The translations under genes and the position numbers were made by a program. Below, one piece after another: positions 7,108 to 15,027 of a DNA stretch of 18,884 nucleotides (position 1 is its first letter; every line of letters starts with the position of its first letter). The notes beneath the pieces were generated by a model. That model was not told the origin of the DNA. It worked only from the letters and a program-made list of their open reading frames with translations, and searched no databases. The DNA lies in assembly GCA_017463035.1 (NCBI GenBank), contig JAFTPY010000336.1, positions 1-18,884 of the forward strand. The letters are read 5' to 3'. The DNA comes from Lachnospiraceae bacterium. Lineage in GTDB: Bacteria > Bacillota > Clostridia > Lachnospirales > Lachnospiraceae.

Positions 7108-7136
7108 AGCATACCATGTTTCTTCGCGTCAGTAAA
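7108..7136 (-). promoter_or_regulatory. Promoter of the VanZ-like gene
   Basis: Read on the minus strand, TTTACT (7131-7136) and TATGCT (7108-7113) are spaced by 17 bases, with an extended -10 TGG. The leader would be about 50 bases. Confidence 0.5.
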
Positions 7137-7341
7137 TGCATCGGAAGGGACATTAAGAAAGTGGTAAGAAAGTATTAAGAATCTGCTTTTTACATTTTCA
7201 TCAAAAATAAAAAAGGAAATCCCTTTTTTTTGTCGTATTATATTTATACGGGGAAAAACGCGGATGCTGTCGAATGAACGATGCGTAGTCAGCGTTTTAC
7301 AACGGCGGTACGGATATTAAGAAGGAAAACAGGAGGACAAG

Positions 7342-8349
7342 ATGACGATTCGCGAAAGAATGGAGCAACGAGAACACGAATATCTCAGCCCGAAGGCTGC
7401 CTTTAGTGATGAAACACAGGGGCGTGACGTGCCGGAGGAAATGTGTGACCTGCGTCCGGAGTATCAAAGAGACCGGGACCGTATCCTGCACTGTAAGGCG
7501 TTTCGCCGGTTAAAGGGTAAGACCCAGGTGTTTCTGGCACCGGAAGGAGACCATTATCGCAATCGTCTGACCCATACCCTGGAGGTTTCCCAGAACGCCA
7601 GAACCATAGCGAAGGCGTTGCGTCTCAATGAGGATTTGACAGAGGCCATTGCACTGGGCCACGATTTGGGACATACGCCCTTCGGACATGCCGGGGAGCG
7701 GGCGCTTGCCAGAGTTTGTCCGGACGGATTTGAACACAGCGAGCAGAGCATCCGCGTAGTGGAACGTTTGGAAAAGCAGGGCAGAGGGTTGAATCTGACC
7801 AAGGAAGTGCGGGACGGTATTCTGAATCACCAGACGGAAGGAATGCCGGCTACCATGGAAGGAAAGATTGTCCGCCTTTCGGATAAAATAGCGTATATTA
7901 ATCACGATATTGACGATGCGATTCGCGGACAGATCATCAGGGAAGAGGATATTCCGACGTTGTATACGAATATATTGGGACATTCCCCGAGAGAACGTTT
8001 GAATACGCTGATTCATGATATTATTATTTCCAGTGAGGAAGCGGGAGATATTTGCATGTCGCCGGCGGTGGAAGAGGCGATGCTAAACCTTCGTTTATAC
8101 ATGTTTGAAAGTGTGTATACCAATCCGAAGGCAAAGGGTGAGGAGAAAAAAGCAGAGAAGATGATTGAGCAGCTGTATGAGTATTTCATGGAGCATTCAG
8201 AGCTTTTACCGGGGAAGTTTCTCCGGATGATAGAGGGCGGTGAGGCGGTTTCCAGAGTAGTGTGCGACTACATTGCAGGAATGTCCGACCGCTTTGCAAC
8301 AACAACTTATACGGAAATTATGATTCCGGATGGTTGGAGCGTGTACTAG
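7342..8349 (+). CDS. dgt: dGTP triphosphohydrolase-like HD protein
   Basis: A 335-residue cytoplasmic HD-domain hydrolase that splits dNTPs into deoxynucleoside and triphosphate, influencing dNTP pools. The metal ligands are visible: H78 in RNRLTHTLEV, the H107-D108 pair in ALGHDLGHTPFGHAGER, and D181 in VRLSDKIAYINHDIDD. The conserved opening FRRLKGKTQVF is also present. Length fits the short dGTPase-like subfamily without the large insertions of E. coli Dgt, so substrate range is uncertain. AGGAGGAC at 7331-7338 supports the start. It leads the operon with dnaG and rpoD, an arrangement common in Clostridia. Its stop codon lies inside the left arm of a perfect 16-bp hairpin. No convincing -35/-10 pair was found upstream, only an AT-rich stretch near 7236-7248. 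Confidence 0.93.
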   Translation: MTIRERMEQREHEYLSPKAAFSDETQGRDVPEEMCDLRPEYQRDRDRILHCKAFRRLKGKTQVFLAPEGDHYRNRLTHTLEVSQNARTIAKALRLNEDLTEAIALGHDLGHTPFGHAGERALARVCPDGFEHSEQSIRVVERLEKQGRGLNLTKEVRDGILNHQTEGMPATMEGKIVRLSDKIAYINHDIDDAIRGQIIREEDIPTLYTNILGHSPRERLNTLIHDIIISSEEAGDICMSPAVEEAMLNLRLYMFESVYTNPKAKGEEKKAEKMIEQLYEYFMEHSELLPGKFLRMIEGGEAVSRVVCDYIAGMSDRFATTTYTEIMIPDGWSVY

Positions 8350-8457
8350 ATATGTGCTTTAGCACATATCTAGTACGTGGATGCGCAGGGATTCGGAAGG
8401 GAACTATGTCTGCGGAGCAGACCCGAATCCCGCGCCAAGACCCGCAAGCGAGTCTTG
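8343..8457. repeat. Three consecutive hairpins between dgt and dnaG
   Basis: Hairpin 1: 16-base perfect arms at 8343-8358 and 8361-8376 around TT. Hairpin 2: GCGC plus GGGATTCGG (8383-8396, one bulged A) pairs with CCGAATCCC plus GCGC (8423-8435), and its loop contains TCTGC/GCAGA (8409-8421). Hairpin 3: CAAGAC (8436-8441) pairs with GTCTTG (8452-8457). The set fills the whole gap and ends just before the dnaG ribosome binding site. None is followed by a T run, so these are not ordinary terminators. A repetitive extragenic element or an RNA processing/attenuation signal is possible. Confidence 0.85.
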
Positions 8458-8480
8458 ATTGGAAGGAGAGAAAAACAGAT

Positions 8481-10256
8481 ATGTACTACTCGGATGAAGT
8501 GGTGGAAGAGGTACGGTCCGGCAGTGACATTGTGGATGTCATCGGCACGTATATAAAGCTTCAGAAGAAGGGCTCAAATTATATGGGGCTTTGTCCGTTT
8601 CACGGAGAGAAGACCCCCAGCTTTTCCGTCAGCGGAAGCAGACAGATGTATCACTGCTTTGGCTGCGGTGTGGGCGGCAATGTGTTTACCTTTTTGATGG
8701 AGTATGAGAATTTTTCCTTCCCGGAGGCCATCCAGCATCTGGCGGACCGGGCGGGGATTAAGCTTCCGGAGCAGGAGTTTACTCCGGAGGCGAAGAGAAA
8801 GGCCGACAGGCGCATGCGCCTGTTTGACATTAATAAAGAAGCGGCAAAGTTCTATTATGTCCGGATGAAAAAGGATGCAACCCAGACCGCTTACAATTAT
8901 TTTAAGAAGCGAGGCTTGTCCGACGAGACCATTACCAAGTTCGGTCTTGGGTATTCGGATAAGGGCGGAAGAGAATTATATGCGTATTTGAAGTCTCAGG
9001 GTTTTGACGACGACATTTTAAAAGAAAGCGGCCTGTTTACCTTTGACGAAAAGCGGGGTGTGTACGACAAGTTCTGGAACCGGGCCATGTTCCCGATTAT
9101 GGACGGCAACAGCAAGGTCATCGGCTTCGGCGGCCGTGTTATGGGTGACGGGGAACCGAAGTATCTGAACTCTCCGGAGACTGCGATTTTTGATAAGAGC
9201 CGGAACTTATACGCGCTGAATTATGCAAGACAGTCGAGGAAGAGCTATTTTCTTTTGTGTGAAGGTTACATGGACGTGATTTCGCTGCATCAGGCAGGGT
9301 TTACCAATGCGGTGGCATCTCTCGGTACGGCATTTACGGGGTTGCAGGCCAATCTTATCGCCCGGTACGTAAAGGAGGTATACATTACCTACGACAGCGA
9401 CGGTGCGGGACAGAAGGCGGCCCTGCGTGCGATACCGATTCTTCGGGCGGCGGGGATTTCCGCAAAGGTCATTAACATGAAGCCTTACAAGGACCCGGAC
9501 GAGTTTATTAAGGCACTGGGGCCGGAAGAGTACGAGAAGCGGATTCAGAACGCCCGGAACAGCTTTTATTTTGAAATTGATGTACTAAAGAGCGAGTTTG
9601 ATTTTTCGGATCCGGAACAGAAGACGAAGTTTTTCAGAGAAACGGCGAAAAAGCTTTTGCAGTTTCCGGAGGAATTGGAGCGCCGCACCTATACGGAGGC
9701 GGTGGCCAAGGAATATCAAATCAGCTTTGATATGCTAAATCGTCTGGTAAATCAGTACGGAAGTGCGGAGATGCCGACGGAGGAGAAGAAGGAACCGGTT
9801 TATGCGGAACGAAAAAAGCAAAAACAGGAAGGCGGACTTTACACTTCCCAGAAGCTTTTGCTTACGTGGTTGACAACGGATCCGGCTCTGCTGGGTAAAG
9901 TGAAGGGGATTGTTACGGCAGAGGATTTTACGGACGAGTTCTACTACGGGGCAGCAAAGGAAGTGTTTGAACAATACGAAAAGGAGGGAACGGTAACACC
10001 GGCGCGTATCCTGAACCGTTACGAAACAAAGGAGGAGCAGGCGAAGGCTGCGGAACTGTTCCAGACCACTCTGCTTGGCGATTTGGATGAAATGCAAAAG
10101 GCCAAGGCATTTGCGGAGACGGTCCGGAAGGTAAAACTAAGCAGCATTGAAATGCGGATGGGACGAGCGGCGGAAACGGGGGACCTGGAGGCAATGCAGA
10201 AGGCCATTGCGGAACAGGCATCTTTAAATACAACGTTACAAAAGGCAGGACTGTAG
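8481..10256 (+). CDS. dnaG: DNA primase
   Basis: A 591-residue primase that makes RNA primers at the replication fork with DnaB. The CHC2 zinc finger has C38, H41, C59 and C62 in GLCPFHGEKTPSFSV and MYHCFGCGVGG. The TOPRIM core has the catalytic E261 in LCEGYMDVISLHQ and the acidic motif D305-x-D307 in YDSDGAGQKA. A C-terminal helicase-binding region follows after about residue 440. The frame is open further upstream to 8262, but those codons run through dgt and the hairpin cluster; the ATG at 8481 gives the usual primase N-terminus (YYSDEVVEEVRSGSDIVDVI). The ribosome binding site GGAAGGAG (8461-8468) is rather far, about 12 bases, from this ATG. It is the second gene of the operon. Confidence 0.97.
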   Translation: MYYSDEVVEEVRSGSDIVDVIGTYIKLQKKGSNYMGLCPFHGEKTPSFSVSGSRQMYHCFGCGVGGNVFTFLMEYENFSFPEAIQHLADRAGIKLPEQEFTPEAKRKADRRMRLFDINKEAAKFYYVRMKKDATQTAYNYFKKRGLSDETITKFGLGYSDKGGRELYAYLKSQGFDDDILKESGLFTFDEKRGVYDKFWNRAMFPIMDGNSKVIGFGGRVMGDGEPKYLNSPETAIFDKSRNLYALNYARQSRKSYFLLCEGYMDVISLHQAGFTNAVASLGTAFTGLQANLIARYVKEVYITYDSDGAGQKAALRAIPILRAAGISAKVINMKPYKDPDEFIKALGPEEYEKRIQNARNSFYFEIDVLKSEFDFSDPEQKTKFFRETAKKLLQFPEELERRTYTEAVAKEYQISFDMLNRLVNQYGSAEMPTEEKKEPVYAERKKQKQEGGLYTSQKLLLTWLTTDPALLGKVKGIVTAEDFTDEFYYGAAKEVFEQYEKEGTVTPARILNRYETKEEQAKAAELFQTTLLGDLDEMQKAKAFAETVRKVKLSSIEMRMGRAAETGDLEAMQKAIAEQASLNTTLQKAGL

Positions 10257-10312
10257 GCAGAAGGTATATTTTTCCGCAATGTCGGAAAGAATGTGCAATA
10301 TGGAGGAAGCAT

Positions 10313-11437
10313 ATGGAAGGAAATATGGAACGTTTTCAGGCAAAGATGAAGGATTTGTTGGCATATGCCGCAAAGAAAAAGAATGTATTGGAGTATCAGG
10401 AAATCGCCGATTTCATGGCGGACGTGGAAATGGATGAGGCCATGACCGAGCGTATTTATGAGTTTTTAGAGGCGAACAATGTGGACGTGCTCCGCATTAC
10501 CGACATTAATATGGACGGGGACGACGAGCCGGATGATGCCCTTTTATTAGAGGACGATGCGGAGACGGAGGAACTGGAGAATCTGGATTTGTCGGTACCG
10601 GAGGGTGTGAGCCTGGAGGATCCGGTACGCATGTATTTAAAGGAAATCGGTAAGGTTCCGCTTTTGACCGCAGAGGAAGAAATGGAGCTGGCGATTAAGA
10701 TGGAAGAGGGAGACGAGGCGGCAAAGAAGCGTTTGTCCGAGGCAAATCTGCGTCTTGTGGTTAGTATTGCAAAGCGTTATGTGGGCAGAGGTATGCAATT
10801 TTTGGATTTGATTCAGGAAGGCAACCTCGGTCTTATTAAGGCGGTTGAAAAGTTTGATTACCGGAAGGGATATAAGTTTTCTACTTACGCTACCTGGTGG
10901 ATTCGTCAGGCAATTACGAGAGCCATTGCGGACCAGGCACGGACCATCCGTATTCCGGTGCATATGGTGGAGACCATCAATAAATTAATCCGCGTACAGC
11001 GTCAGCTCCTGCAGGAATACGGCAGAGAACCGCTTCCGGAGGAAATTGCAAAGGAGATGCACATGTCTCTGGAGCGTGTGCGTGAGATTCAGAAGATTGC
11101 GCAGGAGCCGGTGTCTCTGGAGACGCCGATCGGTGAGGAAGAAGATAGCCACTTGGGTGACTTTATTCAAGATGACCATATTCCGGTACCGGCGGAGCAG
11201 GCGGCCTTTACCCTTCTGCGAGAGCAAATCAGTGAGGTACTGGATACTTTGACCGAGAGAGAGCGGAATGTACTTCGTCTCCGTTTCGGTTTGGACGACG
11301 GCAGAGGCAGAACTCTGGAGGAAGTCGGACGTGAGTTCAATGTAACGAGAGAGCGTATCCGTCAGATAGAGGCAAAGGCGCTTCGGAAGCTGCGTCATCC
11401 GAGCCGTTCGAAAAAATTAAGAGATTATTTGGAATAA
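10313..11437 (+). CDS. rpoD: Housekeeping RNA polymerase sigma factor
   Basis: A 374-residue primary sigma factor (SigA/RpoD) that directs RNA polymerase to TTGACA/TATAAT promoters. There is a short acidic N-terminal region 1.1 (about residues 1-95). Region 1.2 starts at DPVRMYLKEIG (103-113). Region 2 contains the core-binding and -10 recognition runs AKRYVGRGMQFLDLIQEGNL and KFSTYATWWIRQAI (about 153-201). Region 3 follows, and region 4.2 has the helix-turn-helix LEEVGREFNVTRERIRQIEA near the C-terminus. GGAGGA at 10302-10307 supports the ATG at 10313 over a second ATG at 10325. It is 56 bases after dnaG. The promoters called in this window fit its expected specificity. Confidence 0.98.
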   Translation: MEGNMERFQAKMKDLLAYAAKKKNVLEYQEIADFMADVEMDEAMTERIYEFLEANNVDVLRITDINMDGDDEPDDALLLEDDAETEELENLDLSVPEGVSLEDPVRMYLKEIGKVPLLTAEEEMELAIKMEEGDEAAKKRLSEANLRLVVSIAKRYVGRGMQFLDLIQEGNLGLIKAVEKFDYRKGYKFSTYATWWIRQAITRAIADQARTIRIPVHMVETINKLIRVQRQLLQEYGREPLPEEIAKEMHMSLERVREIQKIAQEPVSLETPIGEEEDSHLGDFIQDDHIPVPAEQAAFTLLREQISEVLDTLTERERNVLRLRFGLDDGRGRTLEEVGREFNVTRERIRQIEAKALRKLRHPSRSKKLRDYLE

Positions 11438-11447
11438 GGAGAATACA

Positions 11448-12182
11448 ATGGAAGAAAGAGTGGGAAACCGGGGTGGTGTGACGGGCTTTCTGTCGGAGCG
11501 TATGCTTCGGACGGCAGGCTTTGTCAGCCGCGGGAACCGCACGGCGGACGTGGGCTGTGACCACGCCTATACCTCGATTTATCTGGTGGAGCAGGGAATT
11601 GCACCCCGGGTCATCGCCATGGACGTCAATGCCGGTCCTCTTGCCAGGGCAAAAGAAAATGTGAAGAGGTTCGGGATGGAAGATCGAATTGAGCTTCGGC
11701 TTTCGGACGGACTGGAGGCTCTTTTGCCGGGAGAGACGGATACGATTTTAATCGGAGGTATGGGAGGCCCTTTGATGGAACGGATTCTTTCCGCGTATCC
11801 GGAAAAGGTGGCAGGGGTAAAGGAACTGGTATTGCAGCCCCAGTCGGAAATTGCAGAATTCCGGCGTTTTGTACAGAACATCGGTTTCCGGATTACAGAG
11901 GAGGATATGCTGTGTGAGGAAGGAAAGTATTATACCATACTCCGGGCGGTGCACGGTGAGGAAGAGCCCTGGACCGAAGAGGAATATTTGTATGGAAAGT
12001 ATTTGAGGAAAGAAGCATATTCTGTATTACGGGAGTTTCTGGCACAGGAGCGGGAAACAATCGGAACGGTCCTTAGGGGGCTTTCTGCGGCAGGAACCGA
12101 GAAGGCAGGGAAACGAATGGAAGAACTTTTGCTTTTGCAAAGGCATAATGAAACAATGACGGAGAAACTTGCAAATAAATAG
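11448..12182 (+). CDS. trmK: tRNA (adenine-22-N1)-methyltransferase
   Basis: A 244-residue class I SAM-dependent methyltransferase of the TrmK family, which methylates N1 of A22 in bacterial tRNAs. Visible marks are motif I TADVGCDHAYTSIYL (about 32-46), the acidic end of strand 2 in AMDVN (57-61), RLSDGLEAL (84-92), the family signature LIGGMGGPLM (101-110) and VLQPQSE (128-134). A C-terminal helical coiled region follows (about 165-244), as in this family. AAGGAG at 11436-11441 overlaps the rpoD stop, so the two are tightly coupled. Position after rpoD is typical of Firmicutes. The usual following Nif3-like gene is missing here; a kinase follows instead. Confidence 0.92.
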   Translation: MEERVGNRGGVTGFLSERMLRTAGFVSRGNRTADVGCDHAYTSIYLVEQGIAPRVIAMDVNAGPLARAKENVKRFGMEDRIELRLSDGLEALLPGETDTILIGGMGGPLMERILSAYPEKVAGVKELVLQPQSEIAEFRRFVQNIGFRITEEDMLCEEGKYYTILRAVHGEEEPWTEEEYLYGKYLRKEAYSVLREFLAQERETIGTVLRGLSAAGTEKAGKRMEELLLLQRHNETMTEKLANK

Positions 12183-12222
12183 GACTTTGCGGGAAATGCA
12201 GGGTCCGGGAAGGTGGTTTCTT

Positions 12223-13887
12223 ATGGAGAACACAGTAACGATAACGATGAAGGACGGGGTACATAAGGCGGTAAGAGGGACAAAGCTGTCGGAGTTTGCC
12301 AAGCAGTTTGAGAAGGAATATGTACACGATATTATTTTGGCCCGCAGAGACGGAAATCTGTGTGAGCTTAGCAAGACTTTGGACCGGGATTGCGAGTTGG
12401 AGCTACTGACTACGGCGGATAAGGACGGTTACCGTACCTATACCCGCGGCATGTTCTTTTTGATGATTTGCTCTATTTACAAGGTGTTCGGAAAGGATAA
12501 GATTGATAAGGTTCGTATCGAGCACGCCATCGGAAACGGGTATTACGGCGAAATTGACGGTAATGTACAATTGGATGAGGACGGAGCGCGTCTGGTGAAA
12601 AAAGAAATGCGCCGTCTGGTATCCGAAAAGGTGGTATTTCATAAGCGTTCCGTGGCAACGGCTGAGGCTATGGAGATGTTCCGTCGTCACAAAATGTACG
12701 ATAAGGAAAAGCTGTTTAAGTTTCGCAGGGTTTCTAAGACAAACATCTACAATCTTGGGGGCTTTGAGGACTATTTCTACGGCTATATGCCGGAGTCTAC
12801 GGAGGTTCTGCGGTATTTTGATTTCTTTCCGTATAAGGACGGCTTTCTTTTGTTGTTGCCGGATATGAAGCAGCCGAATTGCATGTCCGGTTTTATTCAG
12901 AGAGAAAAGCTGTTCGCTACGTTTCAGGAGTCGAATCTCTGGTGCAAACGTATGGGAATCGAAACCGTAGGTGATTTGAATGAAATGATTACGAGGGGCG
13001 AGTTTAACGATATCGTTCTGATTCAGGAGGCGTTACAGGAAAAGAAAATTGCGGAAGTGGCGGAAGAAATCGTGAAAAAGGGCAATGTAAAGTTTGTTAT
13101 GATTGCCGGACCGTCCTCCTCCGGAAAGACGACTTTTTCCCATCGCCTTTCCATTCAGTTGCGTGCGGTGGGTCTGCATCCGCACCCGATTGCGGTAGAT
13201 GATTACTTTGTGGACCGGGAGAAGACTCCGTTGGATGCGGACGGAAATTATGATTTCGAATGTCTGGGAGCCATTGATGTAGAACAGTTTAATTCGGATA
13301 TGACGGCGTTGCTCCGGGGAGAAGAGGTAGAGCTGCCGAGCTTTAATTTTAAAACCGGTAAAAGAGAGTACAAGGGGAATAAAAAGAAGCTGGGCAAGGA
13401 CGATATTCTTGTAATCGAAGGAATTCACGGACTGAATGATTTGCTGTCCCATTCCCTGCCGAGAAAGAATAAATTTAAGATTTATATCAGCGCCCTGACG
13501 CAAATCAACGTAGATGAACATAACCGGATTCCGACTACGGACGGCAGACTGATTCGCCGGATTGTGAGGGATGCCCGTACCAGAGGAGCTTCCGCGGAAA
13601 AGACCATTTTGATGTGGCCGTCGGTACGTCGCGGAGAGCAGGACAATATTTTCCCGTATCAGGAGGATTGCGATGTGATGTTTAATTCCGCGCTACTGTA
13701 TGAGCTGGCGGTATTGAAGCAATACGCGGAGCCGCTCTTGTTCAGTGTGCCGGTGGATTCTCCTGCCTATACCGAGGCAAAGCGTTTGTTAAAATTCTTG
13801 GACTATTTCCTGGGGGCGGGAAGTGACGATATTCCTCACAATTCGGTTTTGAGAGAGTTTGTAGGCGGAAGTTGTTTTAAGGTGTGA
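12223..13887 (+). CDS. Uridine kinase-like protein with N-terminal TGS/tRNA-synthetase-like region
   Basis: A 554-residue protein. The N-terminal 60-70 residues resemble a TGS domain. They are followed by a segment like the second additional domain of threonyl/alanyl-tRNA synthetases (about 70-220, with IEHAIGNGYYGEI). The C-terminal half is a P-loop kinase of the uridine kinase/phosphoribulokinase family: Walker A GPSSSGKTT starting at G296 with K302, then VDDYFVDREKTP, a run LPSFNFKTGKRE, and the Walker B-like ILVIEGIHGLND. The likely activity is nucleoside phosphorylation, but substrates of this fused family are not settled. The frame is open from an ATG at 12169 inside trmK; GGGAAGGTGG upstream of 12223 decides the start. 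It is 40 bases after trmK and probably the last gene of the operon. Confidence 0.88.
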   Translation: MENTVTITMKDGVHKAVRGTKLSEFAKQFEKEYVHDIILARRDGNLCELSKTLDRDCELELLTTADKDGYRTYTRGMFFLMICSIYKVFGKDKIDKVRIEHAIGNGYYGEIDGNVQLDEDGARLVKKEMRRLVSEKVVFHKRSVATAEAMEMFRRHKMYDKEKLFKFRRVSKTNIYNLGGFEDYFYGYMPESTEVLRYFDFFPYKDGFLLLLPDMKQPNCMSGFIQREKLFATFQESNLWCKRMGIETVGDLNEMITRGEFNDIVLIQEALQEKKIAEVAEEIVKKGNVKFVMIAGPSSSGKTTFSHRLSIQLRAVGLHPHPIAVDDYFVDREKTPLDADGNYDFECLGAIDVEQFNSDMTALLRGEEVELPSFNFKTGKREYKGNKKKLGKDDILVIEGIHGLNDLLSHSLPRKNKFKIYISALTQINVDEHNRIPTTDGRLIRRIVRDARTRGASAEKTILMWPSVRRGEQDNIFPYQEDCDVMFNSALLYELAVLKQYAEPLLFSVPVDSPAYTEAKRLLKFLDYFLGAGSDDIPHNSVLREFVGGSCFKV

Positions 13888-13903
13888 TAAGGATGAAAAT
13901 TTT

Positions 13904-13933
13904 GGATAAAGTTTATTATAATAGACGTTATCC
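13904..13933. promoter_or_regulatory. Palindrome overlapping a TATAAT -10 element
   Basis: GGATAA (13904-13909) pairs with TTATCC (13928-13933), and GTTTATT (13911-13917) with AATAGAC (13920-13926), leaving one mismatch and one G-T pair in 30 bases. The -10 candidate TATAAT (13917-13922) lies in its centre. The possible -35 TGAAAA at 13894-13899 (17-base spacer) is poor. No T run follows, so a repressor operator fits better than a terminator. Confidence 0.45.
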
Positions 13934-13992
13934 GAAAAAGTGCTTTACATTCGGAACGATGCGTGTTAGACTTGTCCTGAGGGGAAGAACAT

Positions 13993-14031
13993 ATGGAAAG
14001 AGAATCTCATGAGAAGGGAGGAACGTTATGA
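13993..14031 (+). CDS. Possible 12-codon leader ORF
   Basis: An ATG at 13993, preceded by GAGGGGAAG, opens a 12-codon frame (MERESHEKGGTL). Its TGA overlaps the ATG of the coiled-coil gene (TTATGA). It contains the ribosome binding site of the next gene within its own codons. It may couple translation, or be chance. Confidence 0.25.
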   Translation: MERESHEKGGTL

Positions 14032-14534
14032 CACAAAATGAAATGATAGTAGCTATTTATGACGGCATGCAGGATCTGAAAACGGACATGCGAGAATTAA
14101 AAGACAGAGTGCAGGTGCTGGAAGAAGATGTATCCGCATTGAAGGAAGATGTATCTGTCTTGAAGGAAGACGTGTCTGTTTTGAAGGAAGATGTGTCTGT
14201 TTTGAAGGAAGATGTGTCTGTCTTGAAGGAAGACGTATCTGTCTTGAAGGAAGACGTGTCTGTTTTGAAGGAAGATGTGTCTGTTTTGAAGGAAGACGTG
14301 TCTGTTTTGAAGGAAGATGTGTCTGTTTTGAAGGAAGATGTGTCCGGCATACATCTTACGCTTGAGAATGTGACCAACAGAAACATCCGGGTTGTTGCAG
14401 AGGGACATTTGGATTTGAGCAGAAAACTGGATGAAGCGCTAAAGGCAGATACGGAAAGGGAACTGATGCATCTTCGCGTAAATGTTTTAGAAAATGACAT
14501 GAGAAGAGTAAAAGAAAAGGTTGGCATCGCATAA
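14028..14534 (+). CDS. Coiled-coil protein with heptad VLKEDVS repeats
   Basis: A 168-residue soluble, highly charged protein. Residues 1-29 (containing MIVAIYDGMQDLKTDMRELKD) lead into eleven seven-residue units (residues 30-106): VLEEDVS, ALKEDVS, then nine identical VLKEDVS. V and L fall at a and b or a/d-like positions of a heptad, so the block should form one long continuous coiled coil. The C-terminal part (107-168), with LTLENVTNRNIRVVAEGHLDLSRKLDE in consecutive parts, is non-repetitive, probably also helical, and looks like the conserved part of the protein. There is no signal peptide, membrane helix or catalytic motif. GGGAGGA at 14016-14022 supports the start. It is a single-gene unit between a palindrome-marked promoter and a strong terminator. 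Function is unknown; an oligomeric scaffold or spacer is an inference. Confidence 0.8.
   Translation: MTQNEMIVAIYDGMQDLKTDMRELKDRVQVLEEDVSALKEDVSVLKEDVSVLKEDVSVLKEDVSVLKEDVSVLKEDVSVLKEDVSVLKEDVSVLKEDVSVLKEDVSGIHLTLENVTNRNIRVVAEGHLDLSRKLDEALKADTERELMHLRVNVLENDMRRVKEKVGIA
14115..14345 (+). repeat. Eleven tandem 21-bp in-frame repeats
   Basis: Eleven units of 21 bases lie head to tail with no spacer. Units 3-11 encode the same VLKEDVS and differ only at synonymous third positions (GTT/GTC, GAT/GAC, GTG/GTA), with some units identical in DNA. The first two units diverge. The array length is an exact multiple of three per unit, so changes in copy number would lengthen or shorten the coil without frameshift. 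Confidence 0.97.
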
Positions 14535-14587
14535 AAAGTCGCAAGTTTGACAGAGATATGATGAAAGGGAAGTTACAGAGGATGTTG

Positions 14588-14645
14588 AAAAGGATGTCGG
14601 TACCGAAACGCCGGAGAGGCAGAGGTATCGACATCCTTTTGTATT
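14588..14645. terminator. Strong terminator, probably bidirectional
   Basis: A 17-base arm at 14588-14604 pairs with 14624-14640, with one G-T pair, and the loop carries an inner GCC/GGC stem. On the plus strand the stem ends in TTTT and GTATTTT follows, ending the coiled-coil gene. Read on the minus strand it also ends in TTTT and lies about 30 bases beyond the rnpB 3' end, so it may serve both. Confidence 0.85.
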
Positions 14646-14670
14646 TTGAAATAATATTGTGTTCGGAAAA

Positions 14671-15022
14671 TGAGTAGCACTGTAAGCCGGGTTCTGTATC
14701 AGATGATCATCTATCTTGACTGTACGTTACCGCACAGCTCCTTTGCACCTTGCGGTACAAAACGCGACATACCCGAAAGCACGACGGGCCGCCGTATCGC
14801 TTTCTGTTTTGTCTTGCTCCGAGTGGGGTTTACACAGCCTCTTACGTTACCGCAAGAGCGGTGGTCTCTTACACCGCCATTCCACCCTTACCGACCGAAG
14901 TCGGCGGTTTCTTTTCTGTTGCACTGGCCTTCGGGTCGCCCCGACCGGACGTTATCCGGCACCCTGCCCTGCGGAGCCCGGACTTTCCTCACCCTTACGG
15001 GCGCGATCATCTGTGCTACTCT
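14671..15022 (-). ncRNA. rnpB: RNase P RNA, bacterial type A
   Basis: The catalytic RNA that matures tRNA 5' ends. On the minus strand, the 5' conserved region GAGGAAAGTCCGGGCTCC lies about 35 bases in (near 14975-14995). The 3' conserved region ACAGAACCCGGCTTA lies near 14680-14697. The P1 helix forms from AGTAGCAC near the 5' end and GTGCTACT at the 3' end (14673-14680). The internal GGTAAGGGTGGAA run and the conserved GTAAGAG-type loops are also present. About 350 bases is a normal size. The ends are estimated from P1 and the promoter and may be off by several bases. Several long open frames cross it on the plus strand and are artefacts of the RNA. Confidence 0.95.
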
Positions 15023-15027
15023 GCTCT

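Noticed and set aside
7209..7231. Terminator-like hairpin upstream of dgt
   Set aside because: The stem is AAAAAAGG/CCTTTTTT with only two GC pairs and lies between divergent genes, where no transcript needs to end.
8262..8480. Upstream extension of the dnaG frame
   Set aside because: It overlaps the end of dgt and reads through the hairpin cluster; the normal primase N-terminus starts at 8481 with a ribosome binding site before it.
12169..12222. Earlier start of the kinase gene inside trmK
   Set aside because: There is no ribosome binding site for the first ATG, while 12223 has GGGAAGGTGG at a good distance and begins a TGS-like fold.
14115..14345. CRISPR array
   Set aside because: The units are contiguous without spacers and keep a protein reading frame.
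14057..14527. Minus-strand open frame with a FKTDTSS repeat
   Set aside because: It is the complement of the 21-bp repeat array and has no start signal.
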